Shown one piece after another: positions 32,963 through 42,047 of a DNA stretch of 64,000 nt. Below the pieces are notes generated by a model that saw only the letters and a list, made by a program, of their open reading frames with translations, did not search any database and was not told the DNA's origin. The position numbers and the translations under genes are program-made. The DNA comes from Ignavibacteriales bacterium (GTDB taxonomy: Bacteria > Bacteroidota > Ignavibacteria > UBA10030). How positions within the stretch are numbered: the first letter of the stretch is position 1; each line of letters begins with the position of its first letter. The stretch is taken from positions 62,001 to 126,000 of the forward strand of contig JAPLFQ010000020.1 in the NCBI GenBank assembly GCA_026390595.1, in the 5' to 3' direction.

Positions 32963-34111
32963 CTATTTCTTGACTGCTTTGACACGTTGGGCACGAACCC
33001 CGGGAAGTGCTGCCGGATAGCTCTTGTCGTCATGACATGCGTTGCATGCCGGTTTCTGCGCAAAGTTCGACTCGAGATGGCAGGTTTCACAATCAAGCGA
33101 AGCGTGAGCCTCACTCAGTTTAATTCCTGTGAATGCGTGGTCGAACGATCCGGGCTTCCATCCCGCGTGACAAGCCGTGCACGTGACGGAAAGATTCTTG
33201 TACTTGCCCTGTTCTTTGTGGCAACGCGTGCACGCGAGGGCCGAGTGAAAACGACCGAGGTCGAACCGGGTCTTCCGGGCATGGTCGAATCGCGCGATCG
33301 GCTGTTTGTCGTGACATGTGCCGCAATTCTCGGTCACCGAATGACATGCCGAACATCGATCGTGCCCCCCCCGAAGGTGCTCAATTGGTTTCGCCGCCGC
33401 TCCCCCGGGTTTGTGGCACTTCGAGCATGGTTCGTTTGCATGGCAAGACGAACATGCCAGGCCAAACCTGTCCGCGTGGTCGTTGTGGAAGAACGTCACG
33501 GTTTTGGCATTGACGTTGCTGGTTTCGTAGACGAGCCGGTCGGGTCTCACCACCTTGACATTTTCTTTTGCTTCGGTGATAGCGGGGCGATTGAGACGGG
33601 TGGAAGATTTCGCATGGTGACACAATCCATCACATTTCGTGTCCACTCCGCTTTCGCGATGGCAATTGACGCACTGCCGGTGATAGGCCCCCTTGAGCCC
33701 GGGTTTTGAGAGATCTGCGTTTTTCGACTGTGCGCCCACCGCATGGCACGTCCTGCATGCAAGCACGGCACCCGTTAGGTTGTAATGATGGCACTGAGCG
33801 CATCCGCCCGACATATCCGCCATTTTTGCGTGGGCGCGGTGAGCGAATTTGACAGGCTCATAGACATCGGGACCCCCCTCAACGCGATTCAGGGTGATAT
33901 CAACCGGTCCAGCATCAGCAGAATTGTGCACCGTGATCATATGACCGCGCGGACATACCTTGAGGCAAGGATTGAGCTTCGTTGGGATCTCACACTCGTG
34001 ACATTCCTTGCAGCCTGTGCCGCGCGAAGCTGCCGACTGCGCATTGAGCGAGTGGTGAATCACGATGAGAACGATAACCAGACTTGCCGCACATTGAATA
34101 ACCCGTTTCAT
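32963..34111 (-). CDS. Periplasmic multihaem c-type cytochrome, Hmc-like
   Basis: A 382-residue exported cytochrome with a signal peptide (cleavage near SLNAQ) and 12 CxxCH haem motifs; a further CX3CH (CDGLCH) may carry a thirteenth. Many His precede the motifs in cytochrome c3/c7 style (for example VKFAHRAHAKMADMSGGCAQC and SFDHAFTG), giving bis-His haems. It starts with an ATGA overlap on the NrfD-type gene, so the three genes of the complex are coupled. Electrons probably pass between it and the membrane Fe-S/NrfD pair, as in the Hmc and Qrc complexes of sulfate reducers. Its haem count is a little below that of HmcA, which has 16. The direction of electron flow cannot be deduced. Confidence 0.9.
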   Translation of the reverse strand: MKRVIQCAASLVIVLIVIHHSLNAQSAASRGTGCKECHECEIPTKLNPCLKVCPRGHMITVHNSADAGPVDITLNRVEGGPDVYEPVKFAHRAHAKMADMSGGCAQCHHYNLTGAVLACRTCHAVGAQSKNADLSKPGLKGAYHRQCVNCHRESGVDTKCDGLCHHAKSSTRLNRPAITEAKENVKVVRPDRLVYETSNVNAKTVTFFHNDHADRFGLACSSCHANEPCSKCHKPGGAAAKPIEHLRGGHDRCSACHSVTENCGTCHDKQPIARFDHARKTRFDLGRFHSALACTRCHKEQGKYKNLSVTCTACHAGWKPGSFDHAFTGIKLSEAHASLDCETCHLESNFAQKPACNACHDDKSYPAALPGVRAQRVKAVKK

Positions 34112-35352
34112 TTCACGCTCCCGCGGATAGAGTATTTGCTGATAGGAGTGGCAGCCTCTTTATGCACGCTGACAACCGGGAAGATAAGAACCGCCGCCCG
34201 ATAGACAAGAACGAGCAACGACGCGAATCCGATTGTCACAGAAATCTCGCCAATCGAGGGGAAATAAGATCCGACCGCATACGGCGGCGTATATGCTACG
34301 ATGAAGGTATTGATCCGATTCAAGACCACACCAAGAATCACCAGGGATGAGGCAACAAAGAGCCACAACGGTGACTTGAGCACGGTGCGGGAAAGAAACA
34401 TCCGGAGCGGGATGACGACACCGACGATAACTTCGATAAGGAACATGATGCTGGCGGTCGTCGGTTTCACCAAGTACACAAACGTCTCACGGATAACCAT
34501 GTCGCCGATCTTGAACGCCAAATAAATCCCAAGTAACGGGGCGATCATTCTGCCCAGCTTCGACAGAACATCCATCTCGGGTTTCAGCCCAAATGACCTC
34601 GATGCGAGCAGCGATTCAAAAATCACCATTGGAAAGCCCACAGCGACCGCCGAGAGAAGGAACAGGAGAGGCAGAACGGGAGTTTGCCAGAGCGGATGCA
34701 TCTTCGGGCCGGCAATAATCATCAATGTGCCGAGCGAAGATTGATGAAGCGTGGAGAGCACAATTCCAGCGATGATAAACAGGAACATGGTCTTTCCAAG
34801 TGCGCGATCCAAAAAGCTGAGTATACGCTCCAACGGGCGATTCAGAAACGAGAGAATTCCCTTGAGGTGCACGCGCCCCATAAAGCGTTCGGTGACCAGT
34901 GGAAGGAACTCGACGTAGAGGACCGTCACGTAGATCATCACGCACATGCCAACCTCGAAGAGCGGTGAATTCCCGTTCCACATGATCATCGGATGCCAGA
35001 TGTAGTACCAGCGGCCGATGTCAATCACGACGCCGAATGCCACAAACGTATATCCGAGCATTGCGGTCAACAGCGCCGGGCGCACGATGGAGTGATAATC
35101 CTCCTTGTGCATGACATGCCCCAGCGCGGCCGAGGTGAATCCTCCCGCAGCCAACGCTACACCGGCGGCCACATCCACGCCAATCCACAAGCCCCATGGA
35201 TACTGATCATTGAGGTTCGTCACCGATCCAAGGCCAAACACAAGCCTCGCGAATACGAATGCAAGTCCATTCAGGGCCAGAACGATCAGGACCATAACTC
35301 CGGGTGTAAGGAAATTCTTTTTTAACGGTTGTGATGCAGTATGTGCATTCAT
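34108..35352 (-). CDS. NrfD/HmcC-type membrane subunit
   Basis: A 414-residue integral membrane protein of the NrfD/PsrC/HmcC family, which exchanges electrons with quinones or transfers them through the membrane. About ten hydrophobic helices are visible, starting with TPGVMVLIVLALNGLAFVFA, with YPWGLWIGVDVAAGVALAAG in the second, a typical family sequence. The ATG at 35352 overlaps the stop of the Fe-S gene (ATGA), and its own stop overlaps the cytochrome start. The residues that bind quinone in PsrC-type subunits cannot be checked by eye. The set Fe-S + NrfD + multihaem cytochrome matches the core of Hmc-like complexes. Confidence 0.92.
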   Translation of the reverse strand: MNAHTASQPLKKNFLTPGVMVLIVLALNGLAFVFARLVFGLGSVTNLNDQYPWGLWIGVDVAAGVALAAGGFTSAALGHVMHKEDYHSIVRPALLTAMLGYTFVAFGVVIDIGRWYYIWHPMIMWNGNSPLFEVGMCVMIYVTVLYVEFLPLVTERFMGRVHLKGILSFLNRPLERILSFLDRALGKTMFLFIIAGIVLSTLHQSSLGTLMIIAGPKMHPLWQTPVLPLLFLLSAVAVGFPMVIFESLLASRSFGLKPEMDVLSKLGRMIAPLLGIYLAFKIGDMVIRETFVYLVKPTTASIMFLIEVIVGVVIPLRMFLSRTVLKSPLWLFVASSLVILGVVLNRINTFIVAYTPPYAVGSYFPSIGEISVTIGFASLLVLVYRAAVLIFPVVSVHKEAATPISKYSIRGSVK

Positions 35353-36269
35353 TCGCCCTTTTCCTCTTCGGATGTGCTGCGGTTTTTCGTAATCCACATG
35401 AGTCCTCCCAGAAGTGCATACAGTGAAATTGGAGGCACGAAATACGCGAAGATACCATGCTGAATGGATTCGCTTGTCCCGGGCATCGGGTCCTTGTTAA
35501 GATCCGGGAATTGCAGCTCTTTGAAATCAGCTTTCGCGATGTACATCCAGGAGGTGCCGCCGGCTTCAAGCTCACCGTAGATGTGGTTTATGTATCGCTC
35601 TGGGTAATTCTCTATTTTCTTCCTGGCAATTTCGAGCAGCGTCGATCGTCGTCCATACGTGAGTACTTCCATCGGGCATATTTCGACACATGCCGGTACT
35701 CCTCCCTCTTTCCTGCGCTGGAAACAGAAGTCACACTTTACGATATCAGGTTTCAGTGCAGCGTCAAACTGGAAGGCTGGGATCTGAAATGGGCAAGCCA
35801 CCATGCAATAGCGGCAACCAATGCACTTGTCACCATCCCAGAGCACTTCTCCCCCCTCCTTCTTCGTAATTGCGCCAACGATGCAGGCCGACTCGCAAGA
35901 AGGATAGTCGCAGTGCATACACTGGACTTTTACAAATGTCGTCGGTGAAGATTCCTTTGAGCTCCTGTATTCATTGACGACAGTCAGCGCCTGTGCACTT
36001 GGCCGACGTCGTTCTGAACTCTGAATACCGGACGGAACAAGGCTGTCCGATTCCTTCAGGAGGCCATGCGCTTTTTTGCAGGCGGACTCACAGCTTCGGC
36101 AACCCACACATGCTGTAAGGTCGACCAGCACTCCCATCCTGTCTGCCGGGGGAATCCTGGAAGGGCCACCGTGAGCAATTTCCGGCGCGGCGGCTGCTGC
36201 CGTGGTGAGCAGAGCGGTCTTTAGAAATGTCCGCCTTGGGTGCAAGCTCTTGTTGTCGTCTGATTTCAA
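35349..36269 (-). CDS. Tat-exported 4x[4Fe-4S] ferredoxin subunit, HmcB-like
   Basis: A 306-residue periplasmic Fe-S protein. A Tat signal is seen (HPRRTFLKTALLTTAAAAAP). Four cluster motifs follow: CVGCRSCESAC, CMHCDYPSCESAC, CIGCRYCMVACP and CDFCFQRRKEGGVPACVEIC. The ending GELEAGGTSWMYIA resembles DsrO/HmcB, and a C-terminal membrane helix (GIFAYFVPPISLYALLGGLM) anchors it as in HmcB. I place the start at TTG 36269, which has AAAAGGGA seven bases upstream and leaves 13 residues before the twin Arg; a longer frame from 36443 has no ribosome-binding site. First gene of the Hmc-like operon. Confidence 0.9.
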   Translation of the reverse strand: MKSDDNKSLHPRRTFLKTALLTTAAAAAPEIAHGGPSRIPPADRMGVLVDLTACVGCRSCESACKKAHGLLKESDSLVPSGIQSSERRRPSAQALTVVNEYRSSKESSPTTFVKVQCMHCDYPSCESACIVGAITKKEGGEVLWDGDKCIGCRYCMVACPFQIPAFQFDAALKPDIVKCDFCFQRRKEGGVPACVEICPMEVLTYGRRSTLLEIARKKIENYPERYINHIYGELEAGGTSWMYIAKADFKELQFPDLNKDPMPGTSESIQHGIFAYFVPPISLYALLGGLMWITKNRSTSEEEKGE

Positions 36270-36376
36270 GGAAAGGTCCCTTTTCTCTTGATCTGTTAAC
36301 GTCGTGAAAGTTCTTTGGCGGCAAAGGTTATTGGGAATGGTCAGGAGCCGCGTGGGAACACTTAACAGAATGAGTA

Positions 36377-36392
36377 TGGAAATTCCGTGCCA
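36377..36392 (-). promoter_or_regulatory. Weak sigma-54-like site upstream of the Hmc-like operon
   Basis: TGGCACGGAATTTCCA has a perfect -24 element but TTCC at -12, a worse match than the other sites. It is 108 bases before the TTG start. The 349-base gap 36270-36618 shows no other promoter I can support and no gene. Confidence 0.25.
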
Positions 36393-36618
36393 CTGACAGA
36401 CAAAGATTCCCAGAGGCGACAAGCGCAACCGATGGAACGACAATGCGTTAGGAAGGTATTCTGAGAGTGGTGAAGATTGAACAGGCAGGTATGATGACTA
36501 TTGCAACAGAATGACACACGCAAATGCGCGGAGTTGGCTAAGTTGTTGTCAGGCAAAGTGCTAATGTGTGGATGAATTATTCAACATTGCATGCTGAACT
36601 ACTCAACGCTTCTTGATG

Positions 36619-37698
36619 TCAGCAAATCCTCGGAAGTTGCTCTCCGGATAACATGTCGACCACACGAGAGCCTCCGATGGTCGTTTTCATGATCACGGTT
36701 CCATTGTGTTCATTCACCACTTCACCAATGATGGCTGAATCCTTCCCGAGCGGGTGGTTTCTCATTGCTGAGAGCACCGATTCGGCAGCCTCCCGGGAAA
36801 CGAACGCAAGAAGCTTTCCTTCATTGGCCACATAGAGAGGATCCAGACCGAGGATTTCGCACGCTCCGCGAACTTGTTCCGAGATCGGGATCTTTTCTTC
36901 ATCTATTTTGATGCCAACATTGGACGACTCTGCAATCTCGTTCAACGAACTTGCGACGCCGCCCCGCGTAGGATCCCGAAGTACATGTATTTCTCTGCTG
37001 CATTCCAACATCGCCTTGACAAGGTGATTCAAGGCAGCAGTATCGCTCTGCAAGTTCGTTCCAAACTCCAAGCCTTCTCGCACCGACATGATGGCGATGC
37101 CGTGAACAGCAATCGGACCGCTGACGATGATGACATCTCCGACTTTCGCATTCCTGGATCCGACCTGAATGCCCGGATCGACGATTCCCACTCCCGACGT
37201 GTTGATGAAAATCTTGTCCCCCTTCCCCCGATCGACAACCTTGGTATCACCAGTCACGAGCTGAACTCCTGCTCTGGCAGCAGCGGCCTGCATCGAGAGA
37301 ATGATCTTCCAGAGGTCATCCATCGGAAATCCCTCCTCGATGATGAACGCCGCTGACAAATACATCGGCCGGGCACCGCACATAGCGAGGTCGTTGACGG
37401 TTCCGTTCACGGCAAGTTCCCCGATATCTCCTCCGGGAAAGAAGATCGGATTGATGACATATGAATCCGTGGAAAACGCGACACGTGCTCCGTTCAGCGA
37501 AAATACTGCCCCATCATGAAGCGGTTCAAGGAGTTCATTCCTGAACTGAGGCAAAATCATCTTCTGTATGATCTGCTGGCTAAGTTTGCCCCCACCCCCG
37601 TGGGCAAGCAACACCTGAGGGTAATCCGATATCGGAATCGGACACGAAAGCCCCGCCATGATATCTACACCAACACCACTCTTGTCGCTCTCTGCCAT
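36619..37698 (-). CDS. hypE: HypE, hydrogenase maturation carbamoyl dehydratase
   Basis: HypE converts the carbamoyl group, received from HypF on its C-terminal Cys, into the thiocyanate that becomes the CN ligands of NiFe-hydrogenase. The 359-residue PurM-like protein has LLAHGGGGKLSQQII, FSTDSYVINPIFFPGGDIGE, the ATP-binding VTGDTKVVDRG and DPTRGGVASSLNEIA, and ends with the essential PRIC. ATG 37698 follows GAGGAACA. It is 16 kb away from the other hyp genes, at the end of the mla operon (44 bases after mlaD), which is unusual as hypE normally closes the hyp operon. Sequence is complete and looks functional. Confidence 0.95.
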   Translation of the reverse strand: MAESDKSGVGVDIMAGLSCPIPISDYPQVLLAHGGGGKLSQQIIQKMILPQFRNELLEPLHDGAVFSLNGARVAFSTDSYVINPIFFPGGDIGELAVNGTVNDLAMCGARPMYLSAAFIIEEGFPMDDLWKIILSMQAAAARAGVQLVTGDTKVVDRGKGDKIFINTSGVGIVDPGIQVGSRNAKVGDVIIVSGPIAVHGIAIMSVREGLEFGTNLQSDTAALNHLVKAMLECSREIHVLRDPTRGGVASSLNEIAESSNVGIKIDEEKIPISEQVRGACEILGLDPLYVANEGKLLAFVSREAAESVLSAMRNHPLGKDSAIIGEVVNEHNGTVIMKTTIGGSRVVDMLSGEQLPRIC

Positions 37699-37742
37699 TG
37701 TTCCTCGCTAAAAGATTCTGTTAAGACGATTCACGATGATCC

Positions 37743-38819
37743 CTATTGCTTCTTCGGGAGCGCCTCTTCTCGTTTCCGGAGCCGTTCTTCCCGAGCCTTC
37801 AATTCTTCCGATTGTTTGCTGAGTTGTTCTTCGATCTTTCGTAAATTTCCGATTTTCACATCGAGTTCCTTCTCGTATTCTGCCTTGTCCCAATAGCCTC
37901 TGTCCTCAAAGTACCCCTTGAAGAACCAGTTATGGCGCAACGCTTCCATGTTCTCGTCAAATCTGTCCGCACCATCCCTCGCCGCTTCCGCCATCGCAAT
38001 TCCTTTCCGGACGATGACCATGAGACTGTCGTAGATGTCCCGCTCGACGACAAGTGCTCCCAGCGTTCCCTGACCCCGGTTGATCTTTCCGACGATATCC
38101 CTCACATTGACCACCGTCGAGTCAACATCGAAGAGAAGCTTCTCCACATTTTTCGTCACTCCATACAAGTTCTCACTCACCCCGCTGATGAACTTCGGAA
38201 TATTCGCGAATTCTTCTGCCGTCTTCCGAAGGCTTGTGTCTGCCTGGGCGGTTGCACGCTTCAACGCCTGATAGACATCTTCATCTGTAATGAGCTTGCC
38301 CATTGTTCCATGCCCGGCATTGACGGCGGCCAGGATCTTCGTGAACTCGGCCGTGGCAGCACGGGTATTCGCGATCATTCCCTGCATGTCTTCGATGATG
38401 ACCGAAAGACGGAACGGTTCCTTGCTCAGCAGAATGTCCCCGTCGCTCACCGCTTCAGAGGACGAGCTTCCCACAGTGAGCGAGACATACTTGCTCCCCA
38501 CAAGCCCTTCCTGTTCGATCGTCGCGTATGAGTCCTTCTTGATGAAACTCTTCGAGTTTGTGCGAAGCTTGAGATCGATCCGAACCTTGTTGTTCTGAGG
38601 GGCAATGATGATCTTGTCAACGATTCCAATATCCACACCAGACAACCGGACGGAAGCGCCGGTACGGAGGCCTTCAATCGTGTTGAAGTAGGAGCTCACA
38701 CGGAAGCTCTCGCGAAACAGCCCCTCCTCTTTGCCTACCAGGAAAATCGCCACCACGACAGCGGCTCCGCCAAGCAGAACAAATATCCCTACTCGAATCA
38801 ACGAACTCCTTTTACTCAT
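37743..38819 (-). CDS. mlaD: MlaD/MCE-domain lipid-binding protein
   Basis: The periplasmic substrate-binding part of an ABC lipid transporter that moves phospholipids between outer and inner membrane. An N-terminal membrane anchor (about 11-30) is followed by the MCE domain (about 40-120; with GLRTGASVRLSGVDIGIVDKI and EGLVGSKYVSLTVG), a long helical stretch and a C-terminal charged coiled coil (about 315-358). The extended C-terminus makes it longer than E. coli MlaD (358 against 183 residues) and more like the YrbD/Mce proteins of Bacteroidota. ATG 38819 has AGGGGG five bases upstream. It follows mlaF and precedes hypE. Confidence 0.9.
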   Translation of the reverse strand: MSKRSSLIRVGIFVLLGGAAVVVAIFLVGKEEGLFRESFRVSSYFNTIEGLRTGASVRLSGVDIGIVDKIIIAPQNNKVRIDLKLRTNSKSFIKKDSYATIEQEGLVGSKYVSLTVGSSSSEAVSDGDILLSKEPFRLSVIIEDMQGMIANTRAATAEFTKILAAVNAGHGTMGKLITDEDVYQALKRATAQADTSLRKTAEEFANIPKFISGVSENLYGVTKNVEKLLFDVDSTVVNVRDIVGKINRGQGTLGALVVERDIYDSLMVIVRKGIAMAEAARDGADRFDENMEALRHNWFFKGYFEDRGYWDKAEYEKELDVKIGNLRKIEEQLSKQSEELKAREERLRKREEALPKKQ

Positions 38820-38828
38820 ACGCACCCC

Positions 38829-39557
38829 CTATTCCGTAGCAAAGAAGCTTTTTACCGTTGGGTTCTCCGATCGTTCGAGGGAGGCCAAGGTCCCTCGTTG
38901 GTCCAGTGTCCCATCGTGGAGAATGGCAGCTGCGTCGGCAATAATTCTGGCGCATTGCATGTCATGAGTCACAGCTATCGACGTCGGCTGGTAACGTTCC
39001 TGGAGGCTCTTCATCAAGTAACTAATCTCCCGAGATGTGATCGGATCCAGCCCCGTCGTTGGCTCGTCATACAACATGATCACCGGATTGGTGATGAGGG
39101 CGCGGGCCAGACCAATGCGTTTCTTCATGCCTCCGGAAAGCTCCGCGGGCATCTTGTGGATGGCGTCGACCAGGCCCACCAGCCGAAGCTGACTGACGAT
39201 CCTCGCCTCGAGTTCCTCGCCATCGAGATCTTCCTGCCGTACCAGAGGAAATGCGAGATTGTCCCGAACGCTCATCGAATCATACAACGCTGCACTCTGG
39301 AACAGGTACCCCATGGATTTGCGCAAACCGATCAGTTCCTTGCGTTTCATCCCAACCACTTCTCTACCGTCGATGTGCACGCTGCCAGAATCCGGAGTAA
39401 TCAGTCCCACTAGGATCTTCAAGAGGACGCTCTTTCCCGTACCACTCTTACCGAGTATCACGACTGTCGAGCCTTTCTCGACGTCGAGGTTCATGGCGCG
39501 GAGGACCCGGTTCTCTTCAAATGATTTCGAAAGATCACGGATTTCAATCAGGGCCAC
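38829..39557 (-). CDS. mlaF: MlaF-type ABC transporter ATP-binding protein
   Basis: A 242-residue ATPase that drives the MCE-type lipid transporter. Walker A LGKSGTGKSVLLK, the signature LSGGMKKRIGLARAL (KKR is typical for Mla-type ATPases) and Walker B IMLYDEPTTGLDP are all present. The GTG at 39557 overlaps the end of mlaE by ten bases and begins right before IEIRDLSKSF, so no longer form is needed. The operon order mlaE-mlaF-mlaD is as in other Gram-negatives. Confidence 0.93.
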   Translation of the reverse strand: MALIEIRDLSKSFEENRVLRAMNLDVEKGSTVVILGKSGTGKSVLLKILVGLITPDSGSVHIDGREVVGMKRKELIGLRKSMGYLFQSAALYDSMSVRDNLAFPLVRQEDLDGEELEARIVSQLRLVGLVDAIHKMPAELSGGMKKRIGLARALITNPVIMLYDEPTTGLDPITSREISYLMKSLQERYQPTSIAVTHDMQCARIIADAAAILHDGTLDQRGTLASLERSENPTVKSFFATE

Positions 39558-40351
39558 AGCATCACCGTGAGTTTGACGAGGATCATGTCGACGAAGATAA
39601 TCAACATCGACGATAGCACGACCGCGGTCGTCGCTGCCTTCCCGACGCCCACCGTCCCCCCCTCTGCATGATATCCCTGATGACAACCCACGATTCCAAT
39701 GATGAACCCGAATATCGCGGTCTTGGCCAATCCGGGAATCACGTCTGCGAAGGAAAGAGACTGTATGACGCTGTCCCAGTAGAGACGCCACGACATGCTG
39801 GACTCGATGGCGACAGCGACGTATGCGCCAAAGAGCCCGACCGAATTCACTATCGCCGTCAACAGGGGTTGCAGGATGATGCAGGCGAGCACGCGCGTGA
39901 CCACAAGATACTTGTACGGGTCAATTCCCGAAACCTCCATCGCGTCGATCTGTTCGGTAACGCGCATAGAGCCAAGCTCAGCCCCGATTCCGGAGCTCAC
40001 CCGCCCGGCAACTATCAGCGCCGTGATGACCGGCCCGAGCTCGCGCACGAACGAAATGGCGACCATCGCAGGCAGGAAAGAATCTGCCCCAAACCTGAAC
40101 AGTGTCGGACGCGTCTGCATGGCGATGATGAGACCGACGATGAATCCGGTGATTCCGGCGAGCGGGAGCGAACGCGAGCCTAGCTCATCGAGGTGACGAC
40201 CAACTTCGCCCAGTTCATACGGAGGGAGGACGACGGCAGGAAAGAACCGGGCGGAGAATACTGTCAGGCTTCCCGCACGCTCAAGAAATCGGGAGAGGAA
40301 GTGAAATGGGGAGCGACGATGAGGGGCATCTGGTGCGATGGTTTGATTCAT
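39548..40351 (-). CDS. mlaE: MlaE-type ABC transporter permease
   Basis: A 267-residue permease of the MlaE family with about five to six membrane segments. The family sequence FVRELGPVITALIVAGRVSSGIGAE, here in two parts around RELGPVITALIVAGR, and the GSMRVTEQIDAMEVSGIDP loop are diagnostic. It pairs with MlaF and MlaD encoded next to it. GAAGG lies just before the ATG. The gene is 12 bases after the RACE-type activator gene, with no MlaA, MlaB or MlaC in sight. Confidence 0.92.
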   Translation of the reverse strand: MNQTIAPDAPHRRSPFHFLSRFLERAGSLTVFSARFFPAVVLPPYELGEVGRHLDELGSRSLPLAGITGFIVGLIIAMQTRPTLFRFGADSFLPAMVAISFVRELGPVITALIVAGRVSSGIGAELGSMRVTEQIDAMEVSGIDPYKYLVVTRVLACIILQPLLTAIVNSVGLFGAYVAVAIESSMSWRLYWDSVIQSLSFADVIPGLAKTAIFGFIIGIVGCHQGYHAEGGTVGVGKAATTAVVLSSMLIIFVDMILVKLTVMLWP

Positions 40352-40363
40352 CCTTCGTGATCC

Positions 40364-41905
40364 TCAATCATTGCGGACAACCGACGATACGGGCGGAACC
40401 TCCGGAAAGCCCATCTCATTGATGAAAATATCCTGGAACTGTTCGTCCAGATTCAACGCGACATGCTGCCCGAGATTCTTGATTGTCGCATAGATATTGG
40501 GATCGGAATGGAAGAGTGCCAGCTTCGCCCCAAGCAATGCCGTATTTCCTGCCGGCTGGATTTTCTCAGGCTGGACAGGAAGCAAGCCTATGCGGTATGC
40601 GTTCGACCGATCAATGTAATTGCCGAAAGCCCCCGCAAGATAGACTTTCGAAATATCCGCTACAGTTGCCCCCAGATCTTTTGCGAGAATCTGAATCCCT
40701 GCCGCTATTGCCGCTTTTGCGACCTGCAGCTCCCGGATGTCCCCCTGAGTGAGATTGACAGGAGGACAAAGAGAATACACCCCGGATTCTTCGAGCACTT
40801 TACCGTCTTCACGTATGCGCTGCGTCGAAAGTCCGACCGCGACCGCATCCACCAGGCCGCTCCCGCAAATCCCTCGTGGTTCCACATTGCCGAGTACACG
40901 ACAATGGGGTTTCCCGTCCGACCCGAACACCTGCACGATCGCCCCCGTGGTTGCGCGCATCCCCATTGAAATGCACGAGCCTTCAAACGCCGGACCGGCG
41001 GCCGTCGAACAGAAGAGAAACTTATCGCGGTTTCCGATGACGATTTCGCCGTTCGTGCCCAAATCGATCAGTCCGACGAGCGAATCGCTTTTGTGCAGGT
41101 TTGTCGCCAGAATTCCCGCGAGGATGTCACTTCCCACGAAGCTGCCAAGGCAGGGAAGAAATCTTACGGTCGCGTTCGGGATGACATTCCAGCCAAGCTG
41201 AGACGATTCGAAAACTTGAAATCCGATCGTCGGGGATTCAAATGGGTATTGGGAAAGAGGTCCCACGTCGAGGCCGCTGAAGAGGTGATGCATCACTGTG
41301 TTCCCGACGATCGCCACGTCCAGAACCCGGCCCGGGTCAACCTTGGAAGACGCGACGAGCTTTTCGATCATTCCTCCAAGCTGCTTCCGGATAGCCAGTT
41401 CAAGATCGGGCTGACCTTTTTCGGTCACGGCGAAGAATACTCTGGTCATCACATCCGCCCCATACCGCCCCTGATCGTTGAGCCCTGTTTCGACACCGAT
41501 GACATTCCCGCTCTTCAGGTCGAGCAGCTGAGCTGCCAGTGTTGTCGTTCCCAAGTCAACTGCAATGCCGAAACCATCCCGCGGCTTGAAATCGAAACGG
41601 CTTTCGTCAGCCAGGATTCTCGCTTCCCACTGGGCAAGTTCGAGAGTCATGTCTTCATCGGCTTTGCATCTGCAGGCGAGGCGCCATCCTTCCTTCGCCT
41701 CCTTCACGGAGAGCATGTTCTCCTGCTCTTGTGTGAGAGGAAGGTTACCGGAAACGACTTTGACCTTGCACCCCTCACAGATGGCATTGCCTCCGCATGG
41801 AAATTCGACACCATACGGGAACAGAACATCTCGCAGCGGAGTGCCTTTCTGGACTGTGATTTCGTGACCGAGCGGCAGCAGGGTTATGCGAACATTGTCA
41901 GGCAT
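40364..41905 (-). CDS. RACE/DUF4445 Fe-S ATPase, corrinoid-protein reductive activator type
   Basis: A 513-residue protein with an N-terminal [2Fe-2S] ferredoxin domain (Cys ligands in FPCGGNAICEGCKV and CRCKAD) and a C-terminal ASKHA-type ATPase domain (GFGIAVDLGTTTLAAQLLDL, VGLIDLGTNGEIV, GICGSGLVDAV, YLAGAFGNYID). Such proteins (RACo, RamA-like) reduce the cobalt of corrinoid methyltransferases to the active Co(I) state using ATP. No corrinoid protein is encoded in the window, but two UroD/MtaA-like methyltransferase-type proteins are in the neighbouring rhamnose operon. It heads the operon with mlaEFD and hypE, which is unexpected. Activator function is inferred from the family. Confidence 0.85.
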   Translation of the reverse strand: MPDNVRITLLPLGHEITVQKGTPLRDVLFPYGVEFPCGGNAICEGCKVKVVSGNLPLTQEQENMLSVKEAKEGWRLACRCKADEDMTLELAQWEARILADESRFDFKPRDGFGIAVDLGTTTLAAQLLDLKSGNVIGVETGLNDQGRYGADVMTRVFFAVTEKGQPDLELAIRKQLGGMIEKLVASSKVDPGRVLDVAIVGNTVMHHLFSGLDVGPLSQYPFESPTIGFQVFESSQLGWNVIPNATVRFLPCLGSFVGSDILAGILATNLHKSDSLVGLIDLGTNGEIVIGNRDKFLFCSTAAGPAFEGSCISMGMRATTGAIVQVFGSDGKPHCRVLGNVEPRGICGSGLVDAVAVGLSTQRIREDGKVLEESGVYSLCPPVNLTQGDIRELQVAKAAIAAGIQILAKDLGATVADISKVYLAGAFGNYIDRSNAYRIGLLPVQPEKIQPAGNTALLGAKLALFHSDPNIYATIKNLGQHVALNLDEQFQDIFINEMGFPEVPPVSSVVRND

Positions 41906-42047
41906 TGGGCCTTGGACTGGAGATTGTGAATGATTGCCTCACAAAAGTAATCATTATTGACTAATAATGAAATTCGGAGGCACAAGTGAGACATCGGCGA
42001 AGCCGCAAGCACTGTGCTGAGGCTCCTCCTGCGGCCTGAGTTTGAGG

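Noticed and set aside
32963-34111. Counting CDGLCH as a certain haem site
   Set aside because: CX3CH is not the standard motif; I count 12 firm haem sites and list the thirteenth as possible.
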